From Pseudothermotoga hypogea DSM 11164 = NBRC 106472 (GTDB lineage Bacteria > Thermotogota > Thermotogae > Thermotogales > DSM-5069), in assembly GCF_000816145.1 (NCBI RefSeq), contig NZ_CP007141.1:496001-560000 (forward strand): DNA of 64,000 nt, read 5' to 3'. Every line of letters starts with the position of its first letter. Positions within the stretch are counted from its first letter, which is position 1. Below, piece by piece: positions 45,078 through 54,529 of this stretch. A model generated the notes under the pieces. That model was not told the DNA's origin and ran no database searches. It was given only the letters and a program-made list of their open reading frames with translations. The position numbers and the translations under genes were made by a program.

Positions 45078-47117
45078 TCAAAGCTTGAACTTCTCGAGCG
45101 ATTCCAGAAGTTTGTGCGATATCTGCTTGAGTTCATCGCCTATCTGACGATTCTGAACCACCAGCTCTGCCTGTCTCTTGACGCCTTTCACCATCTCTTC
45201 GAGCCTCGCCGCTATGTCAGCGATCGCCTTCGTGGCACCGTCGACAGCGCTGGCCATTTCCTCGGCCGCCGCACTCTGTTCCTGTGCACTCGCGGCGGTC
45301 GATTCCACCATGCTGGCCATCGATTCGACCTCTGAGAGTATGTCCTTCAACTTCCCACCGACTGCCGTTGCTTGGTTCGCGGCTTCGTCCACAACTTTTG
45401 CCGTTTCACTCGTTTTCTCGTCCGCTTCCTTCGCACCCTGCTGGATCTTCTTGAGTATGTTGGCTATGTTACCTGTTGCCTCTTTACTCTGTTCTGCGAG
45501 CTTTCTTATCTCGTCGGCGACCACGGCAAAACCTCTTCCTGCCTCACCGGCTCTGGCAGCTTCGATCGCTGCGTTCAGCGCCAGCAAGTTCGTCTGTTCG
45601 GCGATCGCGTTTATGGTCTCGACAACCATTGCGACGTTCTGCGCATCTTCGGCGAGCTTACCAACAGTTTGTACCGTGGAACTCGCCATCTGCTTTGCGG
45701 AATTCACTATTTGAACTATTTTCTCGACGGCTTGCTCGCCTTCTTTTGCGGCTTTGGAAACTCTCTCTGATCTTTCACTCAGCTGTTGCGCCGATTTCGA
45801 AACGTTCTGTGCGCTCGCCGCAACTTCTTCAACGCCTGAGCCTACTTGTTGCATGGAAGCAGACACGTTTTGAACGTTCTTGTTGAGTTGATCCGCCTGC
45901 TCACTCAACATGGTTGCGAGTCGTTCACTCTCCTTGGCGACGCTCTCGAGCATGCTGGAGAATCTATCCAGTTCCGACGCGGAACTCTTGGTGAGATTGA
46001 GAGAACTCCTCAAAGACTGAGCCATGTCCTTGAGCGCCGAAGCCATTTGTGAAGTCTCGTCCCTCGCTTTAACGGAGAACTCGACTGTGAGATCGCCGGA
46101 ACCGAACTTCTGAACGGACTGTGCTAAAGATTTGATCGGCTTGGATATGCTCTGGCCAACGATGAACGACACCAGAACGATCATACCGACGATGATCAGC
46201 AAAACTATCAGGACCATGAAGATCATTCTATTTGCCCTTGCGAACAGTTCCGATTCCGCTATCGCCAATCCCAACGTCCAGTTGGGTGTAGCTGGGATGG
46301 GTGTGAAGGCGAGGAACAGTCTTTTGCCATCAGGTGCGAGAATAGTTCCAAAACCCTGCTGACCCTTCACCATCTTCGACGCGAGTTCTTCCAATCCCTT
46401 GTACCCAGCCTGGGAGCTATTCAAGACGTTGAATTGACCCACCATGGAGCGCTCAGGGTGTGCCAACACTAAGCCTGTACCATCCACTATCCAGCCGTAA
46501 CCTACCTCACCCATCGCGATGCGCGAGACCATCTTGGACAAACTCTCCAACGGAATCGTCGCACCGAAGACACCCACGACGTCACCAAAAGAGTCGACGA
46601 CCTTGTGTGCGATGATGAAGACGGGCCGTTTCGTTAACTCAGACACGCGCAGCTCACCCATGAAGGAATCCTGCGCTTCTTCGATGATCTTTTTGTAGAA
46701 TTCCCTTTCTTTCGCACTCGAGGAGACCACGCTCGCTCCGTCAGTTTCGTAGAGCAATCCCTCACGGTAATCCGCCACGAAATAAGTGTCGAACACATCT
46801 TTTCTTTCCTTGAGCTTGCTCGACAGTTGCAGAGCTATCGAGTAGAGAGTACCAGCTACCACATCTTTTTGCTGCAATATCTTTATCGCCACCATGCTTT
46901 CCAGTCCCATCGCGATCGACTTAAGCTCGAACGAACGACCGCTCAACCATTCTGAGACCATGCGAGCGTTCCCATCCACAACCTGCAAGGCCAACTCCTG
47001 AGTGAGTGGGAGCACGGTGTTCTGCGTTTGAAAATAAATAAACAAACCCAAAATTGCGAGAAGCACCAGAGTCGTTGTTAGGAACCAAAATAAAATTCTT
47101 CCTCTAATGGATTTCAT
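45078..47117 (-). CDS. mcp: methyl-accepting chemotaxis protein
   Basis: A 679-residue transmembrane chemoreceptor. It has an N-terminal helix (residues 7-30), a large extracytoplasmic sensor of the double-Cache type (about 35-295, with [18 protein letters not shown] and [20 protein letters not shown]), a second membrane helix (about 300-325), a HAMP domain, and a long signalling coiled coil whose tip reads [20 protein letters not shown]. dCache receptors usually bind amino acids or small organic acids. GGAGG stands 7 bases before the ATG at 47117. It is monocistronic. Confidence 0.94.
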   Translation of the reverse strand: MKSIRGRILFWFLTTTLVLLAILGLFIYFQTQNTVLPLTQELALQVVDGNARMVSEWLSGRSFELKSIAMGLESMVAIKILQQKDVVAGTLYSIALQLSSKLKERKDVFDTYFVADYREGLLYETDGASVVSSSAKEREFYKKIIEEAQDSFMGELRVSELTKRPVFIIAHKVVDSFGDVVGVFGATIPLESLSKMVSRIAMGEVGYGWIVDGTGLVLAHPERSMVGQFNVLNSSQAGYKGLEELASKMVKGQQGFGTILAPDGKRLFLAFTPIPATPNWTLGLAIAESELFARANRMIFMVLIVLLIIVGMIVLVSFIVGQSISKPIKSLAQSVQKFGSGDLTVEFSVKARDETSQMASALKDMAQSLRSSLNLTKSSASELDRFSSMLESVAKESERLATMLSEQADQLNKNVQNVSASMQQVGSGVEEVAASAQNVSKSAQQLSERSERVSKAAKEGEQAVEKIVQIVNSAKQMASSTVQTVGKLAEDAQNVAMVVETINAIAEQTNLLALNAAIEAARAGEAGRGFAVVADEIRKLAEQSKEATGNIANILKKIQQGAKEADEKTSETAKVVDEAANQATAVGGKLKDILSEVESMASMVESTAASAQEQSAAAEEMASAVDGATKAIADIAARLEEMVKGVKRQAELVVQNRQIGDELKQISHKLLESLEKFKL

Positions 47118-47163
47118 ACACACACCTCCAAAATGATCTTCTCATGATTTTGTTTTCCATAAA

Positions 47164-47169
47164 ATTATA
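47164..47169 (-). promoter_or_regulatory. -10 element of mcp
   Basis: TATAAT on the minus strand, about 47 bases before the mcp ATG. No good -35 hexamer; an inverted repeat lies 28-48 bases upstream of it. Confidence 0.45.
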
Positions 47170-47196
47170 GCATCGTCTTTCCTTCGAGATTGGTTT

Positions 47197-47217
47197 CACA
47201 ACAGTTAAACTGTGGTG
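47197..47217. promoter_or_regulatory. long palindrome between mcp and tRNA-Val
   Basis: CACAACAGTT-A-AACTGTGGTG: two 10-base arms about one centre base, with one mismatch and a perfect ACAGTT-A-AACTGT core. It lies upstream of the mcp -10 and 28 bases before the tRNA-Val -35, so a protein bound here could touch either promoter. The regulator is unknown. Confidence 0.5.
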
Positions 47218-47244
47218 CAAAAACGGTCTTGATGAAAAAGGTAC

Positions 47245-47273
47245 TTGCATCTTCAACTTCGCTGTGGTAATAT
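47245..47273 (+). promoter_or_regulatory. promoter of tRNA-Val
   Basis: TTGCAT (47245-47250), exactly 17 bases, TAATAT (47268-47273) with an extended TGG before the -10. The tRNA 5' end is 11 bases downstream. Confidence 0.8.
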
Positions 47274-47283
47274 TTAAATGCGT

Positions 47284-47358
47284 GGGTGCGTAGCTCAGTG
47301 GGAGAGCGCTTCCTTGACGAGGAAGAGGTCGTAGGTTCAATCCCTGCCGCACCCACCA
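47284..47358 (+). tRNA. tRNA-Val, anticodon GAC
   Basis: A 75-base cloverleaf with encoded CCA. Acceptor GGGTGCG pairs with CGCACCC, discriminator A. The anticodon arm is CTTCC-TTGACGA-GGAAG, giving anticodon GAC (reads GUC and GUU). The T arm contains GGTTCAATCCC. Confidence 0.95.
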
Positions 47359-47360
47359 AC

Positions 47361-47378
47361 GGGGTCCTAACGGACCCC
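47361..47378 (+). terminator. hairpin after tRNA-Val
   Basis: GGGGTCC-TAAC-GGACCCC, 7-bp stem, followed by TTATTCTTT. It looks like a terminator, but the suhB ribosome-binding site starts only 13 bases later, so suhB and its followers depend on leakage or an unseen promoter. Confidence 0.75.
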
Positions 47379-47404
47379 TTATTCTTTCGTGGGAGGCGGT
47401 TTTT

Positions 47405-48163
47405 TTGGACAGGCTTGATTTCGCGATAAAACTTGCCCGAAGAGTGGGGTTCTATCTGTTGCAACACTGGGGCAACGCATTGAACGTGAAGGAAAAGAGT
47501 TCTTTTCAGGATATTGTTAGTGACTGCGACAAACACGCTCAGCAGATGATCTTGAGCGAGATCGAAAGACATTTTCCAAAAGAGGCTGTACTTGCCGAAG
47601 AAGATCACTTTGAGACGGGTCAGAAGCTCTGGATAGTCGATCCCATAGACGGAACGATGAACTTCGTGCATGGTTTGCCTTCTTTCGCAGTAGGTATAGC
47701 GTATTCTGAAGGTGGCAACATTTTGCTTGGTGTCGTTCACGACCCTGTTCTGAACGAAACTTTTTATGCCGTCAGAAACGGAGGGGCGTACAAAAATGGT
47801 GAGAGGATCAGCGTCTCAGAGAAAACCACACTCAAAGAATCGATAGGAAACGTTGGTTTTTACGTTGGCTTCACGGGACACTTCATAAACGCCATAGAGA
47901 AACACGTGCGGAGGATGCGCATGGTTGGAAGTGCTGTTCTCGCGGCATCTTACGTAGCGTGTGGACGGTTCGACTTCTTCGTCGCAAAACGAGCCAACCC
48001 TTGGGATGTGGCACCCGTGTTGTTGATTGTTCCAGAAGCCGGTGGGTGCGTCAGTGATCTGCAGGGTAGACCCGCGAACCTGTCGAGCGGGGAGTATCTC
48101 TTCAGCAACGGCAAAGTTCACTCGAGTGTGCTCAAAATAATCGAGAAGGTTGCGAAAACTTAG
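47405..48163 (+). CDS. suhB: inositol monophosphatase family protein (SuhB/IMPase)
   Basis: A 252-residue metal-dependent phosphatase. Li+-sensitive family motifs: EAVLAEEDHF (metal Glu pair), WIVDPIDGTMNFVHG and ANPWDVAPVLLIVPEAGG (metal Asp). Thermophilic members hydrolyse inositol phosphate and often fructose-1,6-bisphosphate. The TTG start has GGGAGG 8 bases upstream. It is the first gene of suhB-tsaE-lon-engB, directly after the tRNA terminator. Confidence 0.9.
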   Translation: MDRLDFAIKLARRVGFYLLQHWGNALNVKEKSSFQDIVSDCDKHAQQMILSEIERHFPKEAVLAEEDHFETGQKLWIVDPIDGTMNFVHGLPSFAVGIAYSEGGNILLGVVHDPVLNETFYAVRNGGAYKNGERISVSEKTTLKESIGNVGFYVGFTGHFINAIEKHVRRMRMVGSAVLAASYVACGRFDFFVAKRANPWDVAPVLLIVPEAGGCVSDLQGRPANLSSGEYLFSNGKVHSSVLKIIEKVAKT

Positions 48164-48637
48164 ATGAGGCGAATCTTCGGCTGTCTCGAGAAAAAGGCTT
48201 TCGCCAAGTTGGCGGAAGTTTTTGCCGATCTTCTTGAGCCTGGTGTGGTCGTCTTGCTCGTCGGAGAGCTTGGTTCTGGCAAGACGAGCTTCGTCAAGCA
48301 CTGTTCATCGAAGTTGGGGTTGGACCCAACACAGGTGCGTAGCCCGACGTTTTCCCTCGTGAACGTTTACGAAGGGAGGGTGAGGGTCTATCACATCGAT
48401 CTGTACAGGATAGACAGAGATGTCGAAGTGCTGATGGAGTTGGAAGAGATCTTGGAGAAAAGAGACGGGATTGTTTTCGTCGAATGGGCAGACAGGATCG
48501 ATACGTTTTGGAGTGGTGAAGAGATCAAGATCACTTTCGATTTCTGTGAGAATGGAAGGATCGTTTCAGTAGAGGCACAAAACGAAAGCTTGTTGGCAGA
48601 ACTATCAAAGAGGTGGTTAGAAGTTGCGCAAGTTTGA
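48164..48637 (+). CDS. tsaE: tRNA threonylcarbamoyladenosine biosynthesis ATPase TsaE
   Basis: A 157-residue P-loop ATPase that drives the TsaB-TsaD-TsaE complex making t6A37 on tRNAs that read ANN codons. Walker A is GELGSGKTS near residues 34-42, followed by [12 protein letters not shown] and HIDLYRI, and the conserved FVEWADRI. It starts immediately after the suhB stop. tsaB and tsaD are not in the window. Confidence 0.93.
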   Translation: MRRIFGCLEKKAFAKLAEVFADLLEPGVVVLLVGELGSGKTSFVKHCSSKLGLDPTQVRSPTFSLVNVYEGRVRVYHIDLYRIDRDVEVLMELEEILEKRDGIVFVEWADRIDTFWSGEEIKITFDFCENGRIVSVEAQNESLLAELSKRWLEVAQV

Positions 48638-50978
48638 GAAACTCGAAAGACTGGCCAAGGAAACCACTGGTGAGAAATCCATACCGAAGATCGTGCCGTT
48701 CGTCAGGCTCATTGGCGGGCCGGTAGTTTTTCCACAGACCGTCGTACCCGTGCATGTGACGTCTGAAGAAATGCTGAGCGCACTTGAAGTCTCGATTGAA
48801 TCGTACAACAAATACGTCCTCATCGCTTACCAGAAGGACGCTTCGATGGAAATTCAAGCCACGTTGTCGAACACCGCCACCGTGTGCACTGTACTTCAGG
48901 CTGTGCATCTGCCCGATGGAAGTTTCAGAGTCTTGCTTGAGGGAAAGGTACGCGCACGCGTAAAGAACATCGCTCAGGAACAGCCACTCCTGGTGGAGAT
49001 AGAACTGCGGAGGAGCAAATACAGGAAGAGCAAAAAGATTGAAGCGTTGATCAGGAGCGTTCGTGACAACTTCCTGAAGTACGCTCGCTACACTCAGAGA
49101 TACTCCCCTGAGATGATCGAGGGCATACTTCGCGTGGACGATGCGGACAAACTCTCAGACCTCGTTGCTTCGCTACTAACGATCTCCAACGACGAGAAAC
49201 AACTCTTGCTGGAAGAGATTCACCCCACTAAGAGACTGGAAAAGATTCTGGAAATCTTGATAAGAGAGAACGAACTGCTCGAAATCGAACACCAGCTCGA
49301 TAGCAAGGTCAGAAAACGTATAGAGGAAACACAGAAAGAATTCTTTTTGAGAGAAAAGCTCAGAGCGATCAGCGAGGAACTCGGCGAAAAGGACAGCGAG
49401 GCAACACAGTTGAGACAGAAACTCGCCTCCCTCAAGCTTCCAGATCACGTTCATCAGAAGGCTCTTCTGGAGATTCAAAGGCTGGAAAGAATGTCACCGT
49501 ATTCTGCCGAAGCAACGGTCGTGAGATCCTATTTGGACTGGATCTTGAACCTGCCCTGGGAGACTGTGGTGCAAGAGAACGACGATTTTCGTTACGCCCA
49601 ACGGGTGCTCGAGGAGAGTCATTTTGGATTAACCGAGCCGAAACAGAGGATCCTCGAGTTCCTCGCTGTGAGAAAGAGAAGCAAGAACGCGAAAGCTCCC
49701 ATACTGTGTCTGGTCGGCCCACCCGGTGTCGGTAAAACTTCCTTGGGCCGTGCAGTGGCACAGGCTTTGAACAGAAAATTCGTGAGAATGTCGCTCGGAG
49801 GCTTGAGAGACGAAGCCGAGATCAAGGGCCACAGACGCACCTATGTTGGTGCCATGCCAGGTCGAATCATTCAACTCATCAGGTCTGCACAGTGTAAGAA
49901 CCCCGTGATGCTGCTCGACGAGATAGATAAACTTGCGGTGAGCTTTCAGGGCGATCCCGCAGCCGCGCTCTTGGAAATCCTCGACCCAGAGCAGAACAAA
50001 GAGTTCGTCGATCACTACATCGAGTTGCCCTTCGACCTGTCACAGGTTCTCTTCATCACCACGGCGAATATGACATACACGATACCACCTGCACTCCTGG
50101 ACAGGATGGAAATCATAGAGATCGAGAGCTACACCGAGCAGGAGAAGTTCGTGATAGGGGAAAATTACATCCTTCCGAAGATTCTTTCGGAGCACAACGT
50201 CGATGAGAAAGTATTCAAGATGAGCGATGCAGCGATAATGAAGATCATCCGTTCCTACACAAGAGAAGCTGGTGTGAGGCAGCTCACAAGAAATCTGGAA
50301 AAAGTGGTCAGGACGGCGGTGTTGGGCCTGGAACAGGGGCGAGACAGATTCGTTGTGAACGTGCGCGGCCTGAGCAAGATACTCGGTCCGGAAAGAAACA
50401 TGGATCTTCACGCTCTCTCAGAACCGGAGGTTGGTGCCGTTCAAGGTCTTGCTTGGACCGAGTACGGAGGTGCACTCGTGCTGGTCGAGTGCGCTTTGAT
50501 GCCAGGGAAAGGAAATCTCATACTCACTGGAAGACTCGGAGAAACGATGAAGGAATCCGCCAGGATCGCACTGAGCGTTGCGAGAGCCTTCTGTGGACCG
50601 GACGCAAAAGACATCTTCGAAAACAGCGACATTCATATAAACGTTCCTGAAGGTGCGGTACCGAAGGATGGTCCTTCGGCCGGGGTGACGATGAGTGTCG
50701 CAATCATCTCGAGTGTGCTCAGGAAAAAGGTGAGAAGCGATACTGCAATGACGGGAGAGATCACTCTCAGGGGAAAAGTTCTGGGAGTCGGAGGTGTGAA
50801 AGAAAAAATACTGGCAGCGCACAGGCACAACATCCAACGCGTGTTACTCCCAAAGTCGAACGAGAAAGATTTGGTGAAGCTTCCGAAGGGAGTTTTGAGG
50901 AACGTTGAGATAATACTCATAGACAACATCGAGCAGGCGGTGAGAGATTCGTGCTTGTGGGATCGGCAAGATTTTTGA
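48624..50978 (+). CDS. lon: ATP-dependent protease Lon
   Basis: A 784-residue LonA protease: N-terminal substrate-recognition domain (about 1-300, with a coiled-coil part), AAA+ module with [18 protein letters not shown] and LLDEIDKLA, and C-terminal peptidase with catalytic Ser in [11 protein letters not shown] and Lys in [19 protein letters not shown]. It degrades misfolded and regulatory proteins. The TTG start overlaps the tsaE stop by 14 bases with GAGGTGG upstream; engB overlaps its 3' end by 28. Confidence 0.95.
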   Translation: MRKFEKLERLAKETTGEKSIPKIVPFVRLIGGPVVFPQTVVPVHVTSEEMLSALEVSIESYNKYVLIAYQKDASMEIQATLSNTATVCTVLQAVHLPDGSFRVLLEGKVRARVKNIAQEQPLLVEIELRRSKYRKSKKIEALIRSVRDNFLKYARYTQRYSPEMIEGILRVDDADKLSDLVASLLTISNDEKQLLLEEIHPTKRLEKILEILIRENELLEIEHQLDSKVRKRIEETQKEFFLREKLRAISEELGEKDSEATQLRQKLASLKLPDHVHQKALLEIQRLERMSPYSAEATVVRSYLDWILNLPWETVVQENDDFRYAQRVLEESHFGLTEPKQRILEFLAVRKRSKNAKAPILCLVGPPGVGKTSLGRAVAQALNRKFVRMSLGGLRDEAEIKGHRRTYVGAMPGRIIQLIRSAQCKNPVMLLDEIDKLAVSFQGDPAAALLEILDPEQNKEFVDHYIELPFDLSQVLFITTANMTYTIPPALLDRMEIIEIESYTEQEKFVIGENYILPKILSEHNVDEKVFKMSDAAIMKIIRSYTREAGVRQLTRNLEKVVRTAVLGLEQGRDRFVVNVRGLSKILGPERNMDLHALSEPEVGAVQGLAWTEYGGALVLVECALMPGKGNLILTGRLGETMKESARIALSVARAFCGPDAKDIFENSDIHINVPEGAVPKDGPSAGVTMSVAIISSVLRKKVRSDTAMTGEITLRGKVLGVGGVKEKILAAHRHNIQRVLLPKSNEKDLVKLPKGVLRNVEIILIDNIEQAVRDSCLWDRQDF

Positions 50979-51523
50979 TTGCAGCTCGCAGCGTTGAACA
51001 GTTTCCGCAGCCGCTCGAGGGCGAGGTGTGTTTCGCCGGAAGGTCGAACGTTGGAAAATCGACGCTTCTGAACATCCTTTTCAACCAGAAGCTCGCCAAG
51101 GTGAGTAAGACTCCTGGCAAAACCAGAACGATCAATTTTTATTTGGTCAACGAACGATATTACTTCGTGGACCTGCCCGGATACGGTTACGCGGCAGTCT
51201 CGAAGGCGGAAAGACAGCAATGGAAGAAACTGATCGAGAATTACTTCTCGCTCAGAAAGGATGAGATCAAGCTCAGCGTTTTGCTCGTTGACAGTAGACT
51301 CACGGCTCAGGAAAGTGATAAGATTTTCGTAGAATACTGTGAGTACTATGGTTTGAATCTGCTCATCGTTCTGAGTAAGACAGATAAGTTGAGTGAAGCT
51401 CAATTGAAAAAAGTGGTACAATACTTTTCAGACGAGTTTGGTAGCGAAGTGATTCCTTATTCTGCGTTGACAAGAAGAGGGGTTAAAGAGATCGTCAACA
51501 GGTTAGCACAGGCTTTGGAATGA
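50951..51523 (+). CDS. engB: ribosome-biogenesis GTPase EngB/YsxC
   Basis: A 190-residue GTPase needed for large-subunit assembly. G1 is [13 protein letters not shown] (about 29-41), then [16 protein letters not shown] (G2), DLPGYGYA (G3) and LSKTDK (G4). The GTG at 50951 overlaps lon by 28 bases; another GTG six bases later is possible. Its stop is followed by the structured element at 51527. Confidence 0.93.
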   Translation: MLVGSARFLIAARSVEQFPQPLEGEVCFAGRSNVGKSTLLNILFNQKLAKVSKTPGKTRTINFYLVNERYYFVDLPGYGYAAVSKAERQQWKKLIENYFSLRKDEIKLSVLLVDSRLTAQESDKIFVEYCEYYGLNLLIVLSKTDKLSEAQLKKVVQYFSDEFGSEVIPYSALTRRGVKEIVNRLAQALE

Positions 51524-51526
51524 AAA

Positions 51527-51713
51527 TTCCTGCCGGGGCTGTCCCCTCAGCGGAGGGAAAGCGGAGCCGGTCAAAAAAGACTGGGTGAGGGGGGATGGCC
51601 ATGAAGAAACTGTGGAGAATTCTGCTCATCGCAGGAAGCTTCTTGGCGATGTTGATCTCTGCGGTTGGTAACATCGAGGTCTGGTGACGATTTGAGAGGC
51701 TCCCCGGCAGGAA
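51527..51713 (+). promoter_or_regulatory. structured mRNA element enclosing a tiny ORF
   Basis: The ends form a perfect 12-bp inverted repeat, TTCCTGCCGGGG (51527-51538) with CCCCGGCAGGAA (51702-51713). Between them: hairpin CCCTC-AGCG-GAGGG (51544-51557), hairpin CCGGTC-AAAAAA-GACTGG (51567-51584), and an alternative 7-bp helix CCCCTCA (51543-51549) with TGAGGGG (51586-51592) that would cover the ribosome-binding site of the ORF at 51601. The first hairpin and the last helix exclude each other. It lies inside an operon, with no terminator T run. I do not recognise it as a known riboswitch. Confidence 0.6.
51601..51687 (+). CDS. 28-residue hydrophobic peptide
   Basis: Unrecognised. ATG at 51601 has GAGGGGGG ending 6 bases upstream; an ATG at 51595 is in frame but abuts that site. 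The product starts MKKLWRILLIAGSFLAMLIS and ends GNIEVW: a short basic N-terminus, one membrane-spanning stretch and a polar C-terminus. It could be a small membrane protein or an exported signal peptide-like molecule. It is enclosed by the inverted repeat at 51527/51702 and stands 43 bases before the HD-GYP start. Confidence 0.6.
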   Translation: MKKLWRILLIAGSFLAMLISAVGNIEVW

Positions 51714-51730
51714 CAAGCGGAGTTGATGGT

Positions 51731-52990
51731 GTGAAGAAGGCTTTTCTGTATTATTCGACGTCGCTGTTCGCGCTCTATGTTCTCTCGATTACGGTCCTTT
51801 ATCTGAACCGTCCCGCGCAGTTCGGTTGGAGCTTCCTGTTGTTCCTCGCCTTTGGGCTCGCCTCAGAAGCGATCGGTTTTTGGATAAACACTAACGTGAA
51901 ATCCCAGGTGAGGATCACTGGCGGTATGTTGATCAACGTTTTAGCAGCGGTCGTTCTTGAAAACGCTTCAGCCATGCTGATAGCCACAGCCTCAGTGATC
52001 TTCGCAGGATTGTTTCTTGTGAAGAGCAAACGGCTGACGAGTTATCTTTTCAACGTCTCTCAGATAGGTCTGAGCACGTTCGTTGCACTGGTGACCTACG
52101 AAACGTTGAAGACTGAAAGCTTGATAACGAACATGTGGCTCGTGTTGCTGGCCGGATCAGTCTACATGCTTCTGAACGCAATTCAATCAACCTTTGCTGT
52201 GTATTTTACTGGGAACGTCGGTATCTTGACCAGTTTGAAACTCGCAACGAAAAGTCCGCTCTTGAGCGCCTCACTCATGCTTCCTCTCGTCGCCGTCTCT
52301 TACCTGTTGTACGAATTGGTCGGTATCTCAGCGATCCCATTAGTGTTTGCCATACTCACCGCGATACAAGTTGGAAACATGTTCAGAAACGAGTATGAGC
52401 AGTCCAAGCTGGACAAGCTCAAGCTCATGGCAAAAAGCCTCGAGATGAGAGATTCTTACACGAGTGGTCACAGCGAGCGGGCCGCGGAACTGGCTTACAG
52501 AATAGCCAAAGCTCTGGGTTTGAGCGAGAAGCTCTGTGAGAGGATAAAGATGGCGTGCACACTTCACGATGTGGGCAAGATAGGTATTCCCGATTACATC
52601 CTCGGAAAACCTGAAAAATTGTCAGATTCCGAGTTTGAGGTCATCAAGACTCACCCAACGAAATCGGAACAGTTGCTCAAGAGCGTCAAAGGCTTGCGCG
52701 AAGAGGCTAAGTGGGTTCGGCATCATCACGAACGGTGGGATGGACTGGGTTATCCGGACGGTCTTTCGGGTGAACAGATTCCTCTACCTTCAAGGATCAT
52801 AGCAATAGCGGACATCTATGAGGCCCTGACCAGCGATAGGCCCTACCGAAAGGCTTACAGCAAAGAAGAGGCCATCGAAATGATCGAGCAGATGAGCGGA
52901 ACGGTCCTTGATCCGAGAGTTGTTGATGCTTTCCTCAAGGTCATTGGTATGAATCACTCCGGAAACGGAAAAGCGAAAGAACGAGATTGA
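51731..52990 (+). CDS. membrane-anchored HD-GYP domain protein
   Basis: A 419-residue protein. The first 210 residues hold about six membrane helices; the last 190 form an HD-GYP domain with the metal and signature residues GHSERAAELAYRIAKALG, CTLHDVGKIGIPD, IKTHPTKSEQLL, RHHHERWDGLGYPDGL and IAIADIYEALTSDRPYR. Such domains hydrolyse cyclic di-GMP or related dinucleotides. I start it at GTG 51731, 8 bases after GGAG. The membrane part may sense a ligand, possibly the small peptide encoded just upstream. The 3' end overlaps the convergent gene by 50 bases. Confidence 0.87.
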   Translation: MKKAFLYYSTSLFALYVLSITVLYLNRPAQFGWSFLLFLAFGLASEAIGFWINTNVKSQVRITGGMLINVLAAVVLENASAMLIATASVIFAGLFLVKSKRLTSYLFNVSQIGLSTFVALVTYETLKTESLITNMWLVLLAGSVYMLLNAIQSTFAVYFTGNVGILTSLKLATKSPLLSASLMLPLVAVSYLLYELVGISAIPLVFAILTAIQVGNMFRNEYEQSKLDKLKLMAKSLEMRDSYTSGHSERAAELAYRIAKALGLSEKLCERIKMACTLHDVGKIGIPDYILGKPEKLSDSEFEVIKTHPTKSEQLLKSVKGLREEAKWVRHHHERWDGLGYPDGLSGEQIPLPSRIIAIADIYEALTSDRPYRKAYSKEEAIEMIEQMSGTVLDPRVVDAFLKVIGMNHSGNGKAKERD

Positions 52991-53483
52991 CCTCGCCTAC
53001 CCCCATGTTCAGTTCCTTCGCGATTTGATGCTCGTCCTTACCTTCCTGATACATGAGCAAGATTTTTCGCTCGATGGAAAGGTCTGAATCTTCCTGGCTG
53101 TTCTCGACCCGTCTGACTTCTTTCACAGGTTCGGGTTCCTTGTGTGGCTGCTTCGTTTCAACTGGGTTTTCGACTCGCTCTTGATCAACATTGCCGAAAG
53201 AGTTCATCAGCTCTGTTTCACGAACGCACAGTTGACTGTACAGCGAATTGGCCTGTTTGATGAGTTTTCTCAGTTCTTCTACTTTCCGATCGAGCATCTG
53301 TAACCTCACAGCGGACATGTGACGGAACTGGCCCATCAACTCGAGGATCCGCTCTTCAAACTTTTCGTACTCTTCGTCCAACTTCGTTCGTTTGTGCAAC
53401 ACTTGGTTGAGGAAAACTCCCCACGCGAATGTGACCGTGCCGACCGTACATAGAACAACCAACCAATACACGATGTCTGACAA
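52941..53483 (-). CDS. membrane-anchored coiled-coil protein with C-terminal helix-turn-helix-like segment
   Basis: A 180-residue protein of unknown function. One N-terminal membrane helix (about 3-25), a long charged coiled coil (about 32-95), a Pro/Glu/Lys linker, and a C-terminal segment ERKILLMYQEGKDEHQIAKE that looks like a helix-turn-helix of the DUF6115/YvrJ-like kind. TTG start with GGAGG 7 bases upstream. Its 3' end is antisense to the last 50 bases of the HD-GYP gene. It is monocistronic and divergent from the aldo/keto reductase gene. Confidence 0.75.
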   Translation of the reverse strand: MSDIVYWLVVLCTVGTVTFAWGVFLNQVLHKRTKLDEEYEKFEERILELMGQFRHMSAVRLQMLDRKVEELRKLIKQANSLYSQLCVRETELMNSFGNVDQERVENPVETKQPHKEPEPVKEVRRVENSQEDSDLSIERKILLMYQEGKDEHQIAKELNMGVGEVNLVLSLFRFRSDSYQ

Positions 53484-53502
53484 GTCTCCACCTCCAGCAC
53501 GT

Positions 53503-53531
53503 TTAGATTCTACAATTAGATATTGTATAAT
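53503..53531 (+). promoter_or_regulatory. promoter of the aldo/keto reductase gene
   Basis: TTAGAT (53503-53508), 17 bases, TATAAT (53526-53531), 38 bases before the ATG. Confidence 0.55.
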
Positions 53532-53569
53532 TGTTTTGAACCGATTGCCAGTTGAAGGAGGTTTTTCAC

Positions 53570-54529
53570 ATGGAATACAGAAAGGTTGGAAAATGGGGCA
53601 TCAAAATCAGCGAACTTTCTCTTGGAAGCTGGATCACCTTTGGAAATCAGCTCGATCTGGACTCTGCAAAGATACTGGTGAAAAAAGCCTTCGATGCCGG
53701 CATCAACTTCTTCGACACCGCTGAGGCTTATGCGGGTGGAATTGCTGAAGCCATGCTCGGTGAAATATTGAAGGATTTCAGAAGATCTGACCTTGTCGTG
53801 TCCACGAAAATCTTTTGGGGTGGAAACGGACCGAACGATCGCGGACTCTCCAGGAAGCATCTACTGGAGGGCACGTGGGCCTCACTCAAGAGATTGCAAA
53901 TGGACTACGTTGACATACTTTATTGTCACAGACCGGATCCGGAAGTGCCCATGGAAGAGATCGTCTGGACGATGGATCAGATACTGAGAAGTGGACTGGC
54001 TCTGTACTGGGGAACATCCGAATGGAGTGCCCAGCAGATAGAAGAGGCACATGAAACCGCAAAAAAGCTGAACTGTATTCCCCCCATCGTGGAACAACCT
54101 CAGTACAACTTGCTCGTGAGGGAGAGAGTGGAGAAAGAGTACGCACCCCTGTACGAAAAATATGGCATGGGCCTGACGACGTTCAGTCCCCTTGCGTCTG
54201 GACTGCTGAGCGGCAAGTATCTTGAGGGCATACCGACTGATTCACGACTCGCAAGGTACGAATTTTTGAGGAAGAGGTTCGAGGAAACTGGACTTCTCAG
54301 TGAAAAGACTTTCTCGAAACTGTTGAAACTCAGAGACCTTGCGAAAGAGTTGGATTGTACACTCGCGCAGCTTTCGATCGCGTGGATTTTGAAGAACAAG
54401 AACGTTTCGAGCGTCATACTCGGTGTTTCGAAACTGGAGCAGTTCGAAGAAAATATCAAGGCTGTAGAGGTGAAAGAGAAACTCAGTGAAGATGTGACGA
54501 GACAGATCGAAACTATCCTTGCTTCTTGA
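53570..54529 (+). CDS. aldo/keto reductase
   Basis: A 319-residue NADPH-dependent oxidoreductase of the AKR superfamily, closest in pattern to the voltage-gated K+ channel beta-subunit/YghZ group. The catalytic tetrad is visible: Asp and Tyr in FFDTAEAYAGG, Lys in STKIFWGG and His in YCHRPDP. NADP-binding residues lie in LGVSKLEQFEENI near the end. AAGGAGGT precedes the ATG. Substrate unknown. Its last 17 bases overlap hydF on the opposite strand. Confidence 0.9.
   Translation: MEYRKVGKWGIKISELSLGSWITFGNQLDLDSAKILVKKAFDAGINFFDTAEAYAGGIAEAMLGEILKDFRRSDLVVSTKIFWGGNGPNDRGLSRKHLLEGTWASLKRLQMDYVDILYCHRPDPEVPMEEIVWTMDQILRSGLALYWGTSEWSAQQIEEAHETAKKLNCIPPIVEQPQYNLLVRERVEKEYAPLYEKYGMGLTTFSPLASGLLSGKYLEGIPTDSRLARYEFLRKRFEETGLLSEKTFSKLLKLRDLAKELDCTLAQLSIAWILKNKNVSSVILGVSKLEQFEENIKAVEVKEKLSEDVTRQIETILAS

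Noticed and set aside
51527-51713. 6S RNA, tmRNA or glutamine/downstream-peptide riboswitch
   Set aside because: The GGGGCTGTCCCC start looked 6S-like, but the centre is a coding ORF with a ribosome-binding site, and neither tmRNA ends nor the glnA-type core are present.
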